Shown: positions 1 through 9,720, counted from the first letter of the stretch. The stretch: 39,459 bases of DNA from Polynucleobacter meluiroseus (GCA_945947155.1 CAMEXM010000010.1:1-39459); one strand, 5' to 3'. Program-made: numbers and translations. Notes: generated by a model not told the origin, from the sequence alone.

Positions 1-1
1 G

Positions 2-193
2 ACTGGTTTGCGTATCGTGAACGCCAGAAACAACTACTATCAGGCTGGTGACCTCTTGGAAGGCGCGGCGATCGATAAGTATTCCTTTGTGCGGGATGGG
101 TACATTCAGCGTCGGCAGTATCAAATTGACCAAAGCAAGGCGGGTTATGACGATGAAGAAACACTGCCGCCATTTCAAAATCCATACGAGTGA
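2..193 (+). CDS. mlaA: MlaA (VacJ) lipoprotein, C-terminal end only
   Basis: Only the last 63 codons are present; the frame is open to the left edge of the window. The translated tail has the short, charged, Tyr-rich C-terminal style of MlaA/VacJ proteins (RNNYYQAGDLLE, then a segment rich in Asp and Glu, ending in PPFQNPYE). MlaA is an outer-membrane lipoprotein that removes misplaced phospholipids from the outer leaflet. The identification leans on the downstream genes, a mlaC-type and a mlaB-type gene in the order usual for betaproteobacterial mla operons. The signal peptide and main domain lie outside the window. Confidence 0.75.
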   Translation, partial: TGLRIVNARNNYYQAGDLLEGAAIDKYSFVRDGYIQRRQYQIDQSKAGYDDEETLPPFQNPYE

Positions 194-291
194 CCTGAAT
201 CAAGTTAAGGCCAGATTGCTGCAGGCTCCAGACGGGGCTAAAATGGACCGTATTGATTCATAGTAGTAATAAACACGAGTCTGAACAAAAT

Positions 292-936
292 ATGAAAATC
301 CGCCACGCCATTTCCATCTGTACTGCACTGGCCGCAATCTGGTTTGTCAATCCGGTTAGCGCTCAAAACGCCCCCATCGATGAATCTACCCCGAATGGAT
401 TAATTCGCAGTATTGTGAGCGATGTCATGGCCTCAATTAAGGCCGATCCAGAAATTCAAAAGGGTAATATTGCGCGCGTAGTCGATCTGGTAGAGAAGAA
501 AATTGTGCCGTATACCGATATGCGGCGTACAACCGAGATGTCGATGGGTCCCAATTGGCGAAAGGCAACACCAGAGCAACAAGCGCAACTGATCGCCGAG
601 TTTAAAACCCTATTGATCCGCACTTACTCGGGTGCATTAAGTCAGGTACGCGATCAAACCGTTCAATACAAAGCGTTGCGTGCGGCACCCACCGATACCG
701 AAGTGATTGTCCGCACGGTGGTGCTGGGCCGTGGTGATCCCATTCCGCTTGATTACCGTTTGGAGAAAACACCCTCTGGCTGGAAAGTGTATGACATCAA
801 CGTTTTAGGGGTGTGGCTAGTAGAAAACTACCGCAACCAGTTTACGAATCAAATTAATCAAAATGGCATTGATGGCCTGATCACTTTTTTAAAAGAGCGC
901 AATAAAATGCTAGCCTCTGCTCGTCCTGGTAATTGA
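292..936 (+). CDS. mlaC: MlaC, periplasmic phospholipid-binding protein
   Basis: A 214-residue protein of the MlaC/Ttg2D family, which shuttles phospholipid between the outer-membrane MlaA complex and the inner-membrane MlaFEDB transporter. The ATG at 292 is preferred over an in-frame TTG at 253 because it starts a clean signal peptide: MKIRH, then a hydrophobic core, then VSA at residues 22-24 before the cleavage point. The mature part has the family pattern of an alpha/beta fold with the segment RTYSGAL and a C-terminal VYDINVLGVWLVENYRNQF, which is typical of MlaC. It lies 98 bp after mlaA and 10 bp before mlaB, so it is probably in the same operon. Confidence 0.92.
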   Translation: MKIRHAISICTALAAIWFVNPVSAQNAPIDESTPNGLIRSIVSDVMASIKADPEIQKGNIARVVDLVEKKIVPYTDMRRTTEMSMGPNWRKATPEQQAQLIAEFKTLLIRTYSGALSQVRDQTVQYKALRAAPTDTEVIVRTVVLGRGDPIPLDYRLEKTPSGWKVYDINVLGVWLVENYRNQFTNQINQNGIDGLITFLKERNKMLASARPGN

Positions 937-946
937 TGAGCGAGCT

Positions 947-1213
947 ATGCCCTATACCTTGCCGTCTACCTTAACCCAGCAAAATGCCTTAGCGGTTGAG
1001 GCTGACGGACTGCGCGATCTAGCGCAATTGGAGACGGTTGATTGTGCTGCACTGAGCGATTTTGACTCCAGCGCGCTTGCTGTCTTGATTGCATGGCAAA
1101 AAAAATTACGGCAGGGTCAGCGTAAGTTGACCTTAGTAAGTCCACCGCCGAAATTATGTGTCTTAGCCCAGGTTTATGGCGTTGCTGAGCTGTTGGGTAC
1201 GCCAGCACCATGA
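947..1213 (+). CDS. mlaB: MlaB, STAS-domain subunit of the phospholipid transporter
   Basis: An 88-residue single STAS-domain protein. The central DFDSSALAVLIAW matches the conserved D-SS-AL-L core of STAS proteins; in MlaB this region contacts the ATPase MlaF and is needed for assembly of MlaFEDB at the inner membrane. Its position directly after mlaC is the standard place. The stop codon overlaps the ATG of the next gene (ATGA at 1210-1213), so it is probably translationally coupled to the ABC exporter downstream. Sequence alone would only support a generic STAS protein; the context makes MlaB likely. Confidence 0.85.
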   Translation: MPYTLPSTLTQQNALAVEADGLRDLAQLETVDCAALSDFDSSALAVLIAWQKKLRQGQRKLTLVSPPPKLCVLAQVYGVAELLGTPAP

Positions 1214-1962
1214 CTTCGGCAATAGCGATTAAAGGAATATCAAAGCATTATGGCGCCCTACAAGCCTTAGACGATGTTTCACTCAATATCCATGAAGGTG
1301 AGTTCTTTGGCCTGCTTGGCCCCAACGGTGCTGGCAAAACAACGCTAATTTCCATTTTGGCCGGCCTGTGTAAGCCGGATCATGGCAGCGCGTCAATCAT
1401 GGGCGTTGATGTGCAGTCGACAAACCGCGAGGCGCGACGCATGCTTGGCGTTGTTCCACAAGAATTGGTTTTTGATCCCTTCTTTACCGTACGGGAAACC
1501 TTACGTTTCCAGTCGGGCTACTTTGGCATTCGCAATAACGATGCGTGGATCGATGAGATCATGGCCAACTTAGACTTGACCGGAAAGGCCGATAGCAATA
1601 TGCGCTCTCTTTCAGGCGGCATGAAACGCCGGGTCTTGGTTGCGCAAGCACTAGTGCATCGCCCGCCAGTGATCGTTCTAGATGAGCCAACGGCAGGAGT
1701 GGATGTGGAGTTACGCCAATCCCTGTGGCAATTTATTAGCAGACTCAATCACGATGGACACACCATCGTATTGACCACCCATTATTTAGAGGAGGCTGAA
1801 GCATTGTGTCAACGCATTGCGATGCTAAAGCAAGGTAAGGTCGTGGCTTTAGATACCACAGCCAATTTGCTTTCCCGATTTGGTGGTGCAAAAAAGCAAA
1901 ATGACGAGGTGGTTGATTTAGAGGATGTCTTTGTGCACATCATGTCTGGAAACGCTGCATGA
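1210..1962 (+). CDS. ABC-2 type exporter, ATP-binding protein (YadG-like)
   Basis: A 250-residue ABC ATPase. Walker A is GPNGAGKTT at residues 37-45, the signature is LSGGMKRR, Walker B reads VIVLDEPTAGVD, and the H-loop is in TTHYLEEAE. The GMKRR signature and the EEAE after the H-loop are typical of ABC-2 (DrrA/NodI/YadG) exporters. It overlaps mlaB at its start and the permease gene at its end, each by the four bases ATGA, so the pair is translationally coupled and may be co-transcribed with the mla genes. The substrate is unknown. Linkage to mla suggests an envelope lipid or glycan, but that is inference. Confidence 0.93.
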   Translation: MTSAIAIKGISKHYGALQALDDVSLNIHEGEFFGLLGPNGAGKTTLISILAGLCKPDHGSASIMGVDVQSTNREARRMLGVVPQELVFDPFFTVRETLRFQSGYFGIRNNDAWIDEIMANLDLTGKADSNMRSLSGGMKRRVLVAQALVHRPPVIVLDEPTAGVDVELRQSLWQFISRLNHDGHTIVLTTHYLEEAEALCQRIAMLKQGKVVALDTTANLLSRFGGAKKQNDEVVDLEDVFVHIMSGNAA

Positions 1963-2738
1963 AGCATGCACCATTTGACTATGGCAGTGGCTTTCCGACG
2001 CTGCTCCGTAAAGAGGTTAAGCGCTTTTATAAAGTCGCGTTTCAGACGGTGGCGGCGCCGGTGCTGACGGCGGTACTGTACCTTTTGATTTTTGGTCACG
2101 TACTAGAAGGCAAAGTGGAGATGTATGGCCATCTGAGCTATACCGCCTTTTTGATTCCGGGCCTGGTGATGATGAGCCTGTTGCAAAATGCATTTGCGAA
2201 TACCTCGTCCTCCTTGATTCAATCCAAGATTACCGGCAATCTAGTCTTTGTTCTATTGGCCCCCCTCAGTAATCTCGAGTTTTATGCAGCCTATGTGCTG
2301 GCTGCGGTGGTGCGGGGCGTGGTGGTTGGCTTGGGTGTTTTCTTAATTACGGCGTGGTTTGTGCAACCCAGTTTTGAATACCCGATTTGGATCATCGTTT
2401 TTGCTTTTCTAGGCGCAGCCATTTTGGGTAGTATGGGTTTGGTTGCTGGTATCTGGGCCGATAAGTTTGATCAATTGGCTGCCTTTCAGAACTTCTTAAT
2501 CATGCCCGCTACGATGTTATCGGGCGTGTTCTATTCGATTCATACTTTACCGCCCGTGTGGCAAACCATCTCCCATTTCAATCCCTTCTTTTATATGATT
2601 GATGGATTTCGGTATGGCTTTTTTGGCGTATCGGATGTTTCCCCGTGGATGAGCTTTGCCATTGTCGGTGGATTTTTTGTGGCAGTATCAATTGCCGCAT
2701 TGCGCATGCTTAAGACTGGGTATAAATTACGGCATTAA
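1959..2738 (+). CDS. ABC-2 type exporter, permease (YadH-like)
   Basis: A 259-residue membrane protein with about six hydrophobic segments, beginning around residues 32-50 (VAAPVLTAVLYLLIFGHVL). It contains an ABC-2 core sequence near FQNFLIMPATMLSGVFYSIHTLPPVWQTISHFNPFFYMIDGFRYG. That P-M-LSG-F-P pattern is diagnostic of the DrrB/NodJ/YadH permease family. It forms the membrane half of an exporter with the ATPase encoded immediately upstream, with which it shares ATGA. Substrate unknown. Confidence 0.92.
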   Translation: MKHAPFDYGSGFPTLLRKEVKRFYKVAFQTVAAPVLTAVLYLLIFGHVLEGKVEMYGHLSYTAFLIPGLVMMSLLQNAFANTSSSLIQSKITGNLVFVLLAPLSNLEFYAAYVLAAVVRGVVVGLGVFLITAWFVQPSFEYPIWIIVFAFLGAAILGSMGLVAGIWADKFDQLAAFQNFLIMPATMLSGVFYSIHTLPPVWQTISHFNPFFYMIDGFRYGFFGVSDVSPWMSFAIVGGFFVAVSIAALRMLKTGYKLRH

Positions 2739-2778
2739 GCAGAATTGAATTCAATTGCTGTACTTTATGGAGTAACCG

Positions 2779-3027
2779 ATGTTTCCAACCCCAGAACAAA
2801 TACAGTCTTATATTCAGCAAGGCATTGCTTGCAGTCACCTTGCGGTGGAGGGCGATGGCCAGCATTTTTATGCAACCGTAGTCAGCGCTGAATTTGAGGG
2901 CAAGCGATTGATTCAGCGCCATCAATTGGTTTATGCCGCATTGGGTGATCGCATGAAGGCCGAGGTGCATGCCTTATCGATCAAGGCATTGACACCGGCT
3001 GAGTTTGCAGAAAAATCGGGTCAATAA
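2779..3027 (+). CDS. BolA-family protein, IbaG/YrbA-like
   Basis: An 82-residue BolA-like protein. It has the short alpha-beta fold with the pattern DGQHFYATVVSAEFEGKRLIQRHQLVYAALGD, in which the EGK-RHQLVY core is the helix-turn region conserved in the IbaG branch. BolA/IbaG proteins bind monothiol glutaredoxins and share [2Fe-2S] clusters. A monothiol glutaredoxin gene (grxD) is also in this window at 33.5 kb, so a partner is available. Its place just before murA is conserved in many beta- and gammaproteobacteria. The ATG at 2779 follows GGAG at 2769-2772. Confidence 0.9.
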   Translation: MFPTPEQIQSYIQQGIACSHLAVEGDGQHFYATVVSAEFEGKRLIQRHQLVYAALGDRMKAEVHALSIKALTPAEFAEKSGQ

Positions 3028-3079
3028 GTCAGCAGCAATTTGCATGAAGCACGAAGCAACAAAAAGAAAATAAAGCGTA

Positions 3080-4342
3080 ATGGATAAGTTAAAAATGATT
3101 GGCGGTATCCCGCTGCAAGGTGAAGTACTGATCGCGGGAGCAAAAAATGCGGCCTTGCCAATTTTGTGTGCATGCCTTTTAAGTAAAGAACCCATTGAAT
3201 TGCACAATGTGCCTGACTTGCAAGATGTCCGTACGATGCTCAAGTTACTCAAAAACATGGGTGTCCAAGTCGATTTTCCAAACCCTGAAAATCGCACGCA
3301 TTTGATACTAAATGCTGCGAACATCACCAGCTTTGAGGCCACTTACGACATTGTTAAGACCATGCGCGCATCGATCTTGGTTTTAGGCCCCTTGTTGGCG
3401 CGTCTCGGTAAGGCAACGGTTTCCTTACCTGGGGGTTGTGCGATTGGTGCGAGGCCAGTTGATCAGCACATCAAAGGTTTAAAGGCGATGGGCGCCATCA
3501 TGAAAATCAAGGGCGGCAACATTGAGGCCAAGGCAGAGCGCTTGCAGGGGGCATCGATTCTGACCGACATGATTACCGTTACCGGTACCGAAAACCTGTT
3601 AATGGCAGCAACATTAGCGAGGGGAAGAACTACCTTAGAGAACGCTGCACGCGAACCTGAGGTGAGTGATTTGGCTGAGTTGCTGGTCAAAATGGGCGCC
3701 AAGATTACCGGCATAGGCACGGACAAGCTCATCATCGACGGTGTAGATGCGCTGCACCGCGCTGAACATAGCGTCATTCCAGACCGAATCGAGGCTGGTA
3801 CCTTCTTGTGCGCAGTTGCTGCAGCCGGCGGCAACGTGCTGGTAAAGCACTGCCGTCCGGATACCTTGGATGCAGTGTTGGTCAAATTGCGTGAAGTGGG
3901 ATTGGAAGTAGAAACCGGACCCGACTGGATTCGGGCCAAGATGAAGGGGCGTCCGAAGGCGGTGAACTTTCGTACGTCGGAATACCCGGCGTTTCCAACC
4001 GATATGCAGGCACAACTGATGAGCGTGAATGCAATTGCACAGGGCATCTCGACCATTACTGAAACGATATTTGAGAACCGCTTTATGCACGTGCACGAGC
4101 TCAACCGCTTGGGCGCCGATATTGCGATTGAGGGTAATACCGCAATTGCTCAGGGTGTTGAAGCTCTGTCGGGTGCTACGGTGATGGCAACCGACCTGAG
4201 GGCTTCGGCCAGCCTAGTGATTGCCGGTCTTGCGGCCCAAGGGGAGACGATCGTTGATCGGATTTACCACTTGGACCGCGGTTATGACCGTATGGAGCAA
4301 AAATTAACCCAATTGGGCGCAAACATCGAGCGCGTGAAATAA
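3080..4342 (+). CDS. murA: UDP-N-acetylglucosamine 1-carboxyvinyltransferase MurA
   Basis: A 420-residue enzyme that transfers enolpyruvate from PEP to UDP-GlcNAc, the first committed step of peptidoglycan synthesis in the cytoplasm. The catalytic loop [16 protein letters not shown] carries Cys120, equivalent to the fosfomycin target Cys115 of E. coli. The N-terminal [18 protein letters not shown] and the C-terminal [13 protein letters not shown] motifs are also standard. Length is normal for the family. It starts 52 bp after the BolA gene and ends 7 bp before hisG, so it is probably co-transcribed with the first his genes. Confidence 0.97.
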   Translation: MDKLKMIGGIPLQGEVLIAGAKNAALPILCACLLSKEPIELHNVPDLQDVRTMLKLLKNMGVQVDFPNPENRTHLILNAANITSFEATYDIVKTMRASILVLGPLLARLGKATVSLPGGCAIGARPVDQHIKGLKAMGAIMKIKGGNIEAKAERLQGASILTDMITVTGTENLLMAATLARGRTTLENAAREPEVSDLAELLVKMGAKITGIGTDKLIIDGVDALHRAEHSVIPDRIEAGTFLCAVAAAGGNVLVKHCRPDTLDAVLVKLREVGLEVETGPDWIRAKMKGRPKAVNFRTSEYPAFPTDMQAQLMSVNAIAQGISTITETIFENRFMHVHELNRLGADIAIEGNTAIAQGVEALSGATVMATDLRASASLVIAGLAAQGETIVDRIYHLDRGYDRMEQKLTQLGANIERVK

Positions 4343-4349
4343 TAGTTCC

Positions 4350-4976
4350 ATGAAATTAACCCTCGCCCTGTCTAAGGGCCGCATCTTCGAAGAGACGACA
4401 GCGATTCTGTCCAGGATCGGCATACGGCCGCTGGAGGATCCTGAAAAGTCACGCAAGCTGATTATTGAGACCTCGAATCCCGATGTGCGCTTAATCATTG
4501 TGCGCGCCTCCGATGTGCCAACCTATGTGCAGTTTGGCGGCGCAGACTTTGGAGTGGCTGGCTTGGACGTCTTAATGGAAAAAGGAACAGATGGTCTATA
4601 TGTTCCCTTTGATCTTGGCATTGCCAAATGCCGTATGTCGGTAGCTGTGCGCGCTGGTTTTGATTACGCCGAAGCAGTTCGTCAGGGATCGCGCTTGAAG
4701 GTAGCGACCAAGTACGTGAACTGCGCTCGCGAACATTTTGCCAATAAAGGGGTGCACATCGATACGATTCAGCTCTATGGTTCGATGGAGCTCGCTCCTT
4801 TGGTGGGTTTGGCAGACGCGATTGTTGATTTAGTTTCGACGGGCAATACCTTAAAAGCCAATGGCTTAGTTGAGGTGGAAGCCATTGCCGATATCAGTGC
4901 GCGTCTCGTTGTAAATCAAGCCTCGTATAAGCGGAAGCGTGCTCAGCTGCAACCCTTTTTTGAGCAGCTGAAGTAA
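4350..4976 (+). CDS. hisG: ATP phosphoribosyltransferase, short form HisG
   Basis: A 208-residue protein catalysing the first step of histidine synthesis (ATP + PRPP to phosphoribosyl-ATP). The phosphate-binding loop [18 protein letters not shown] and the opening [14 protein letters not shown] are clear. At about 208 residues it is the short form, which lacks the C-terminal regulatory domain of the long form and in known cases needs the HisRS-like partner HisZ. No hisZ lies in this window, so it should be elsewhere on the chromosome. It sits 7 bp after murA and 5 bp before hisD. Confidence 0.96.
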   Translation: MKLTLALSKGRIFEETTAILSRIGIRPLEDPEKSRKLIIETSNPDVRLIIVRASDVPTYVQFGGADFGVAGLDVLMEKGTDGLYVPFDLGIAKCRMSVAVRAGFDYAEAVRQGSRLKVATKYVNCAREHFANKGVHIDTIQLYGSMELAPLVGLADAIVDLVSTGNTLKANGLVEVEAIADISARLVVNQASYKRKRAQLQPFFEQLK

Positions 4977-4981
4977 TACCC

Positions 4982-6316
4982 ATGTCAGACCCAATCAAGA
5001 TCAAGCGCTTAAATAGCAGCGATGCCAACTTTAAAGCGACGCTGATGGCAAGCTTGTCTTTACCTAGCGCAGATGACAATGCAATTGATGCTGCGGTAAT
5101 GGATATTTTGGCCGATGTCAAAGCCCGCGGCGACACAGCGGTACTGGACTATACCAAGCGCTTTGATCGATTGAGTAGCGCCAATACAGCAAGCAGCGTT
5201 GCGGATTTGGAAATAGCGCGCAGCGATCTCGAACAGGCTTATGTGCAGTTGCCACCAGAACAAAAAAATGCATTGGATATTGCTGCAAGCCGGGTACGGG
5301 CGTATCACGAACAACAGCGCATCGAAGCGGGTTGCCATTCTTGGGAATATACCGAAGCCGATGGAACGCGTTTAGGTCAGAAGGTTACGCCACTCGATCG
5401 CGTTGGTATTTATGTGCCCGGCGGCAAGGCGGCCTATCCATCTTCGGTGCTGATGAATGCGATTCCAGCTAAGGTTGCTGGCGTGCAGGAAGTCATTATG
5501 GTGGTGCCAACGCCAGATGGCGCGCGCAACCCCTTGGTGCTGGCTGCTGCCTGGCTGGCTGGAGTTGATCGGGTCTTCGCCATTGGTGGTGCGCAGGCGG
5601 TTGGGGCTTTAGCGTACGGTACACAAACGGTGCCAGGGGTCGATAAGATTGTTGGGCCTGGTAATGCCTATGTTGCTGCCGCCAAGCGCCGCGTTTTTGG
5701 TACCGTTGGTATTGACATGATTGCGGGCCCCTCTGAAATATTAGTACTTTGCGATGGCACAACAAACCCAGACTGGGTCGCCATGGATTTATTCTCGCAG
5801 GCCGAGCACGATGAACTAGCACAATCAATTTTGCTCACACCCGATGCGCAATTTATTGATGCAGTCCAACGTAGTATTGATCTGCTTTTGCCTGAGATGC
5901 CGCGCCAAGAGGTCATTCGAACATCATTGACCAATCGTGCTTTGTTAATTCAAGTGAAGGATATGGCAGAGTCATGTGACATCGCTAATATGATTGCTGC
6001 GGAACACTTGGAGATTTGCGCACAGGAGCCCAGAAAGTGGGCTGAACTCATTCGCCATGCGGGCGCCATTTTCATGGGCAATTACACCAGTGAGTCCTTG
6101 GGTGATTATTGCGCTGGACCCAATCACGTTTTACCAACCGCGCGAACAGCGCGTTTCTCATCGCCACTGGGCGTCTATGACTTCATTAAACGTTCCAGCA
6201 TGATTGAAGTCAGTGAAGCGGGCGCGCAAACCTTAGGCAAAGTCGCCAGCACACTAGCGCATGGTGAGGGCTTACAGGCCCATGCTCGGGCTGCTGAGAT
6301 GCGCCTGAAGAAGTAA
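4982..6316 (+). CDS. hisD: Histidinol dehydrogenase HisD
   Basis: A 444-residue zinc-dependent NAD enzyme that performs the last two steps of histidine synthesis, oxidising histidinol to histidine. Family signatures are present: [60 protein letters not shown] and [20 protein letters not shown], including the conserved Gln-His and Glu-His zinc and catalytic residues. It follows hisG by 5 bp. The next gene, hisC, faces it on the opposite strand, so the forward transcript either ends in the 63-bp gap or runs on antisense to hisC. Confidence 0.97.
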   Translation: MSDPIKIKRLNSSDANFKATLMASLSLPSADDNAIDAAVMDILADVKARGDTAVLDYTKRFDRLSSANTASSVADLEIARSDLEQAYVQLPPEQKNALDIAASRVRAYHEQQRIEAGCHSWEYTEADGTRLGQKVTPLDRVGIYVPGGKAAYPSSVLMNAIPAKVAGVQEVIMVVPTPDGARNPLVLAAAWLAGVDRVFAIGGAQAVGALAYGTQTVPGVDKIVGPGNAYVAAAKRRVFGTVGIDMIAGPSEILVLCDGTTNPDWVAMDLFSQAEHDELAQSILLTPDAQFIDAVQRSIDLLLPEMPRQEVIRTSLTNRALLIQVKDMAESCDIANMIAAEHLEICAQEPRKWAELIRHAGAIFMGNYTSESLGDYCAGPNHVLPTARTARFSSPLGVYDFIKRSSMIEVSEAGAQTLGKVASTLAHGEGLQAHARAAEMRLKK

Positions 6317-6353
6317 TCGACAAAATTCGACAGAGGTAAAGTGGGGCAGTAAC

Positions 6354-6379
6354 AAAAAACCCGCGTAATGCGATGCGGC
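6354..6379 (-). terminator. Candidate terminator for hisC
   Basis: Read on the minus strand just after the hisC stop codon, CCGC and GCGG form a short stem around a roughly ten-base loop, followed by TTTTTT. The stem is short, so this is a modest candidate. It would end the inverted hisC transcript before it enters hisD antisense. Confidence 0.45.
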
Positions 6380-7447
6380 TTACTTAACCAATTCCTCTAA
6401 AGCCCTAATCAACTCCTGATTCTGCTCATCGGTACCAATCGTGATGCGCAAGAAGGCATCAATCCGAGGCGACTTAAAGTGGCGTACGATGATGCCGCGC
6501 TCACGCAGTTGCTGATAAAGAATGGCGCCTGCATGCTGGGGGTGACGCGCAAATACAAAATTGGCGGTGGACGGCAGGGTTTCAAAGCCGAGTCGGTCTA
6601 GTGCATTCACTAAGACTTCTCTCGTTTTAACGACTTTGGCTGACATTGCCTTGAGGTGCGCTTGGTCCTCAATGGCGGCAATAGCGCCTGCTTGCGCAAG
6701 GCGGCCTAAAGGGTAGGAGTTAAAACTATTTTTGACTCGCTCTAGGCCCTCAATCAACGCAGGGTGGCCCACGGCAAAGCCAACCCGAAGTCCGGCTAAG
6801 GCGCGGGATTTGGATAGGGTGTGGCTGACTAATAAATTCTCTGGGCAGTTTGGCCCACGCAGGAGCGGTATGCAGGATTCGGTGCCGTAATCGACGTAGG
6901 CCTCATCCACCACGATCACGGAGCCGGAGTTTTTCTTGAGCAGTCGCTCAATCTCGGAGCGGGGAATTGATCTACCAGTTGGCGCATTGGGATTCGGAAA
7001 AATAATACCGCCATTGAGCTTGGCGTAATCGTCCAGATTGATTGCAAAATCAGCATTAAGAGGGATGGTGTTGTACTCAATGCCAAACAGTTTGCAGTAG
7101 ACCGGATAAAAACTATAGGTAATGTCTGGAAACAAAATCGGCGATTTTTGCTTGAGTAGCCCCTGAAAAACGTGGGCCAAGACTTCATCCGAGCCGTTGC
7201 CCAAAAAGACTTGTTTTGGGTCAAGGCCATGCAGTGTGGCGATGGCCTGCTTCAATCGAGCACCCTCAGGGTCAGGGTAAAGACGTAAGTCGCTGGTGTT
7301 TTCTGCGGCAATCGCAGCAATCGCTTTGGGCGATGGGCCGTAGGGGCTCTCGTTGGTATTGAGCTTAACTAGCCGCTCCATCTGCGGCTGCTCCCCAGGA
7401 ATATAGGGGGTTAATGTTTGTACAACGGGGCTCCAAAAGCGACTCAT
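6380..7447 (-). CDS. hisC: Histidinol-phosphate aminotransferase HisC, inverted within the his cluster
   Basis: A 355-residue class I/II PLP aminotransferase that converts imidazole-acetol phosphate to histidinol phosphate. Visible motifs are [33 protein letters not shown], the VVDEAYVDY segment, the PLP lysine Lys213 in [12 protein letters not shown], and LRVGFAVG. The ATG at 7447 ([10 protein letters not shown]) is chosen over an in-frame TTG 90 bp upstream because it matches the usual HisC N-terminus and has GAGAAG 7 bases upstream. The gene is oriented opposite to every other his gene here. It is convergent with hisD and divergent from hisB, so it needs its own promoter. Confidence 0.95.
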   Translation of the reverse strand: MSRFWSPVVQTLTPYIPGEQPQMERLVKLNTNESPYGPSPKAIAAIAAENTSDLRLYPDPEGARLKQAIATLHGLDPKQVFLGNGSDEVLAHVFQGLLKQKSPILFPDITYSFYPVYCKLFGIEYNTIPLNADFAINLDDYAKLNGGIIFPNPNAPTGRSIPRSEIERLLKKNSGSVIVVDEAYVDYGTESCIPLLRGPNCPENLLVSHTLSKSRALAGLRVGFAVGHPALIEGLERVKNSFNSYPLGRLAQAGAIAAIEDQAHLKAMSAKVVKTREVLVNALDRLGFETLPSTANFVFARHPQHAGAILYQQLRERGIIVRHFKSPRIDAFLRITIGTDEQNQELIRALEELVK

Positions 7448-7586
7448 CGAAATCTTCTCGGTAACGTTAAACAATGCCGCAGGGTAATAAAACAACTGGC
7501 TAAGTGAATGATTTAAATACAACAAATCCAACGGCAATGATATTATGAGGCTTCATTCAACACTTCGCCTACAGGCGCTTAGATGT

Positions 7587-8174
7587 ATGCGGCAAGTCGA
7601 CGTTACCCGAAATACTTCGGAAACCCAAATTCAGATAGCCCTCAACCTAGATGGCACTGGCAAGGCCGAGCTCGCCTCTGGCGTACCGTTCTTAGATCAC
7701 ATGCTCGATCAGATTGCCCGTCACGGCATGATTGACCTGAAGGTCATCGCCAATGGCGATACCCACATTGACGATCACCACACTGTAGAAGACGTTGGCA
7801 TCACCTTGGGGCAAGCCATTGCCAAAGCAGTTGGCGATAAAACGGGCATTACGCGTTATGGCTATTCTTATGTCCCGCTGGACGAAACCCTTTCTCGCGT
7901 AGTGATTGATTTTTCTGGGCGCCCTGGTTTGGAGTTCCATGTGCCATTTACCCGTGCGCGGGTAGGCGATTTTGATGTGGACTTAAGCATTGAGTTTTTC
8001 CGTGGTTTTGTAAACCACGCAGGCGTGACCTTGCACATCGATAATTTGCGAGGCGTCAATGCGCATCACCAAATCGAGACGGTATTCAAGGCCTTCGGCC
8101 GCGCTTTGCGCATGGCATTAACGCCCGATCCGCGCGCTGCGGGTCAGGTCCCTTCCACGAAAGGTAGCCTCTAA
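7587..8174 (+). CDS. hisB: Imidazoleglycerol-phosphate dehydratase HisB
   Basis: A 195-residue monofunctional IGP dehydratase that converts imidazoleglycerol phosphate to imidazole-acetol phosphate. The manganese-binding histidine motifs are clear: [41 protein letters not shown] and NAHHQIE. The ATG at 7587 ([14 protein letters not shown]) is chosen over an in-frame start at 7545 because it gives the usual HisB N-terminus. A divergent 139-bp region separates it from hisC, so a promoter for the hisB-hisF part should lie there. Confidence 0.95.
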   Translation: MRQVDVTRNTSETQIQIALNLDGTGKAELASGVPFLDHMLDQIARHGMIDLKVIANGDTHIDDHHTVEDVGITLGQAIAKAVGDKTGITRYGYSYVPLDETLSRVVIDFSGRPGLEFHVPFTRARVGDFDVDLSIEFFRGFVNHAGVTLHIDNLRGVNAHHQIETVFKAFGRALRMALTPDPRAAGQVPSTKGSL

Positions 8175-8181
8175 TCATTGC

Positions 8182-8219
8182 TTGAAGTGCAGGTTTGCTA
8201 TGCATCGCATGCACTTCAG
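8182..8219 (+). other. Hairpin in the hisB-hisH gap
   Basis: The inverted repeat GAAGTGCA (8184-8191) and TGCACTTC (8210-8217) encloses an 18-base loop and extends by one or two further pairs. It lies between the hisB stop and the TTG start of hisH. There is no U-run of normal length after it (CCTTTAATT follows), so a processing or stability element is as likely as a terminator. Confidence 0.5.
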
Positions 8220-8253
8220 TCCTTTAATTAGTCGCTAAGCCACAGGTCTCCCG

Positions 8254-8925
8254 TTGACCCAAAACATCGCCATCGTTGATTACGGAATGGGTAATTTACG
8301 TTCCGTATACCAAGCCTTCCATCGGGTTGCGCCGGATGCCAATGTTCTGATTGCGACTGCGCCAGAACAGATTCAGAAAGCCGATCGCGTTGTCTTGCCC
8401 GGTCAAGGGGCGATGCCCGACTGCATGAAGCAGTTGGGTGAATCCGGTTTATTGGAGGCTTTGCTGCACGCCGCAAAAAATAAGCCCATGCTCGGTGTCT
8501 GCGTGGGAGAGCAAATGCTGCTGGGTCGCAGTAGCGAGGTTCGGGTAGAGCAACAGGGCAGTAGTGATGCGTTTACACCCTGCTTAGGACTAATTCCGGG
8601 CGAGGTAAGGCGTTTTGAACTTTCTGGTCAATTGCAGGCCGACGGATCAGAATACAAAGTGCCGCACATGGGCTGGAATCAGGTTCGGCAAGACAAAGAC
8701 CACCCTTTATGGGCAGGCATTCCTGATCTAACCCCCTTTTATTTTGTGCATAGCTTTTATGCAGTGCCCGAAAACGAAAATCACACCGTAGGTAGTACGG
8801 AGTACGGCGCATGGTTTACTTCTGCGATTGCACGCGATACTATTTTTGCTACGCAGTTTCATCCAGAAAAGAGTGCAGAATACGGATTACGGCTTTATCA
8901 AAACTTTACTACTTGGCAACCTTAA
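8254..8925 (+). CDS. hisH: Imidazole glycerol phosphate synthase, glutaminase subunit HisH
   Basis: A 223-residue class I glutamine amidotransferase that supplies ammonia to HisF. The nucleophile is Cys83 in [11 protein letters not shown], and the His-Glu pair is His203 and Glu205 in QFHPEKS. The N-terminal [14 protein letters not shown] is typical of HisH. The start is a TTG at 8254; no in-frame ATG gives the conserved N-terminus, and the upstream ribosome-binding site is weak (AGG only). It is 79 bp after hisB, with a hairpin in the gap, and 15 bp before hisA. Confidence 0.95.
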   Translation: MTQNIAIVDYGMGNLRSVYQAFHRVAPDANVLIATAPEQIQKADRVVLPGQGAMPDCMKQLGESGLLEALLHAAKNKPMLGVCVGEQMLLGRSSEVRVEQQGSSDAFTPCLGLIPGEVRRFELSGQLQADGSEYKVPHMGWNQVRQDKDHPLWAGIPDLTPFYFVHSFYAVPENENHTVGSTEYGAWFTSAIARDTIFATQFHPEKSAEYGLRLYQNFTTWQP

Positions 8926-8940
8926 TTTTTTCTATTTATC

Positions 8941-9717
8941 ATGCTGCTGATTCCTGCAATTGACATTAAAGACGGCCACTGCGTTCGCTTAGAGCAGGGC
9001 GATATGGACCGCGCTACGGTTTTTTCAGAAGACCCTGCCGCAATGGCAAAGCATTGGGTTAGTAAAGGCGCACGCCGTTTGCACTTAGTTGACCTCAACG
9101 GCGCTTTTGCTGGTAAACCTAAAAATGAATCTGCCATCAAAGCCATATTAAAAGCAGTTGGCGATGACATTCCAGTGCAATTGGGCGGCGGTATTCGCGA
9201 TCTGGAAACGATTGAGCGCTTACTCGACGATGGCATTAGTACCATCATTATTGGTACTGCGGCAGTGAAGAGTCCTGGCTTTGTGCAGGATGCCTGCACT
9301 GCATTTAGTGGCCACATTATGGTGGGCATTGATGCTCGCGATGGCAAGGTGGCCACCGACGGCTGGAGTAAGCTCACAGGCCATGAAGTGATTGATCTAG
9401 CAAAGAAGTTTGAAGACTATGGCGTTGAGGCAATTGTTTATACCGACATTGGTCGTGATGGCATGCTCAAGGGCGTGAATATGGATGCCACGATTAAGCT
9501 GGCTCAAGCCGTACGCATTCCGATTATTGCGAGTGGCGGTCTATCCAATAACAAAGACATTGAAGCGCTGTGCGCAGCAGAAGAAGAGGGTGTGATGGGC
9601 GTGATTGCCGGTCGCTCGATTTACTCGGGGGATTTAGATCTGACCACAGCGCAAAAGTATGCCGATGAGCAAACTGCCAAGTACGCTGCGCTAATTGCAA
9701 AAAAGCTCAGTAGCTAA
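8941..9717 (+). CDS. hisA: Phosphoribosylformimino-AICAR ribotide isomerase HisA
   Basis: A 258-residue beta/alpha barrel that isomerises ProFAR to PRFAR. The paired phosphate-binding motifs of the HisA/HisF barrels are visible ([17 protein letters not shown] in the first half and [17 protein letters not shown] in the second), as are the N-terminal [14 protein letters not shown] and the catalytic aspartates in AIDIKDG and YTDIGRDGM. It lies between hisH and hisF with gaps of 15 and 3 bp. Confidence 0.96.
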   Translation: MLLIPAIDIKDGHCVRLEQGDMDRATVFSEDPAAMAKHWVSKGARRLHLVDLNGAFAGKPKNESAIKAILKAVGDDIPVQLGGGIRDLETIERLLDDGISTIIIGTAAVKSPGFVQDACTAFSGHIMVGIDARDGKVATDGWSKLTGHEVIDLAKKFEDYGVEAIVYTDIGRDGMLKGVNMDATIKLAQAVRIPIIASGGLSNNKDIEALCAAEEEGVMGVIAGRSIYSGDLDLTTAQKYADEQTAKYAALIAKKLSS

Positions 9718-9720
9718 ACA

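Noticed and set aside
3463..4104. Long open frames opposite to murA, hisD and hisB
   Set aside because: They are shadows of strongly coding plus-strand genes: no start signals, no domain patterns, and composition that follows the sense frame.
7448..7537. A 30-codon N-terminal extension of HisC from an in-frame TTG
   Set aside because: [10 protein letters not shown] at 7447 is the usual HisC N-terminus and has a ribosome-binding site; the extension has no family resemblance.
8182..8219. The hisB-hisH hairpin as a riboswitch or a his attenuator leader
   Set aside because: It is a single short stem with no histidine-rich leader peptide and no alternative terminator stem, and it lies in mid-operon.
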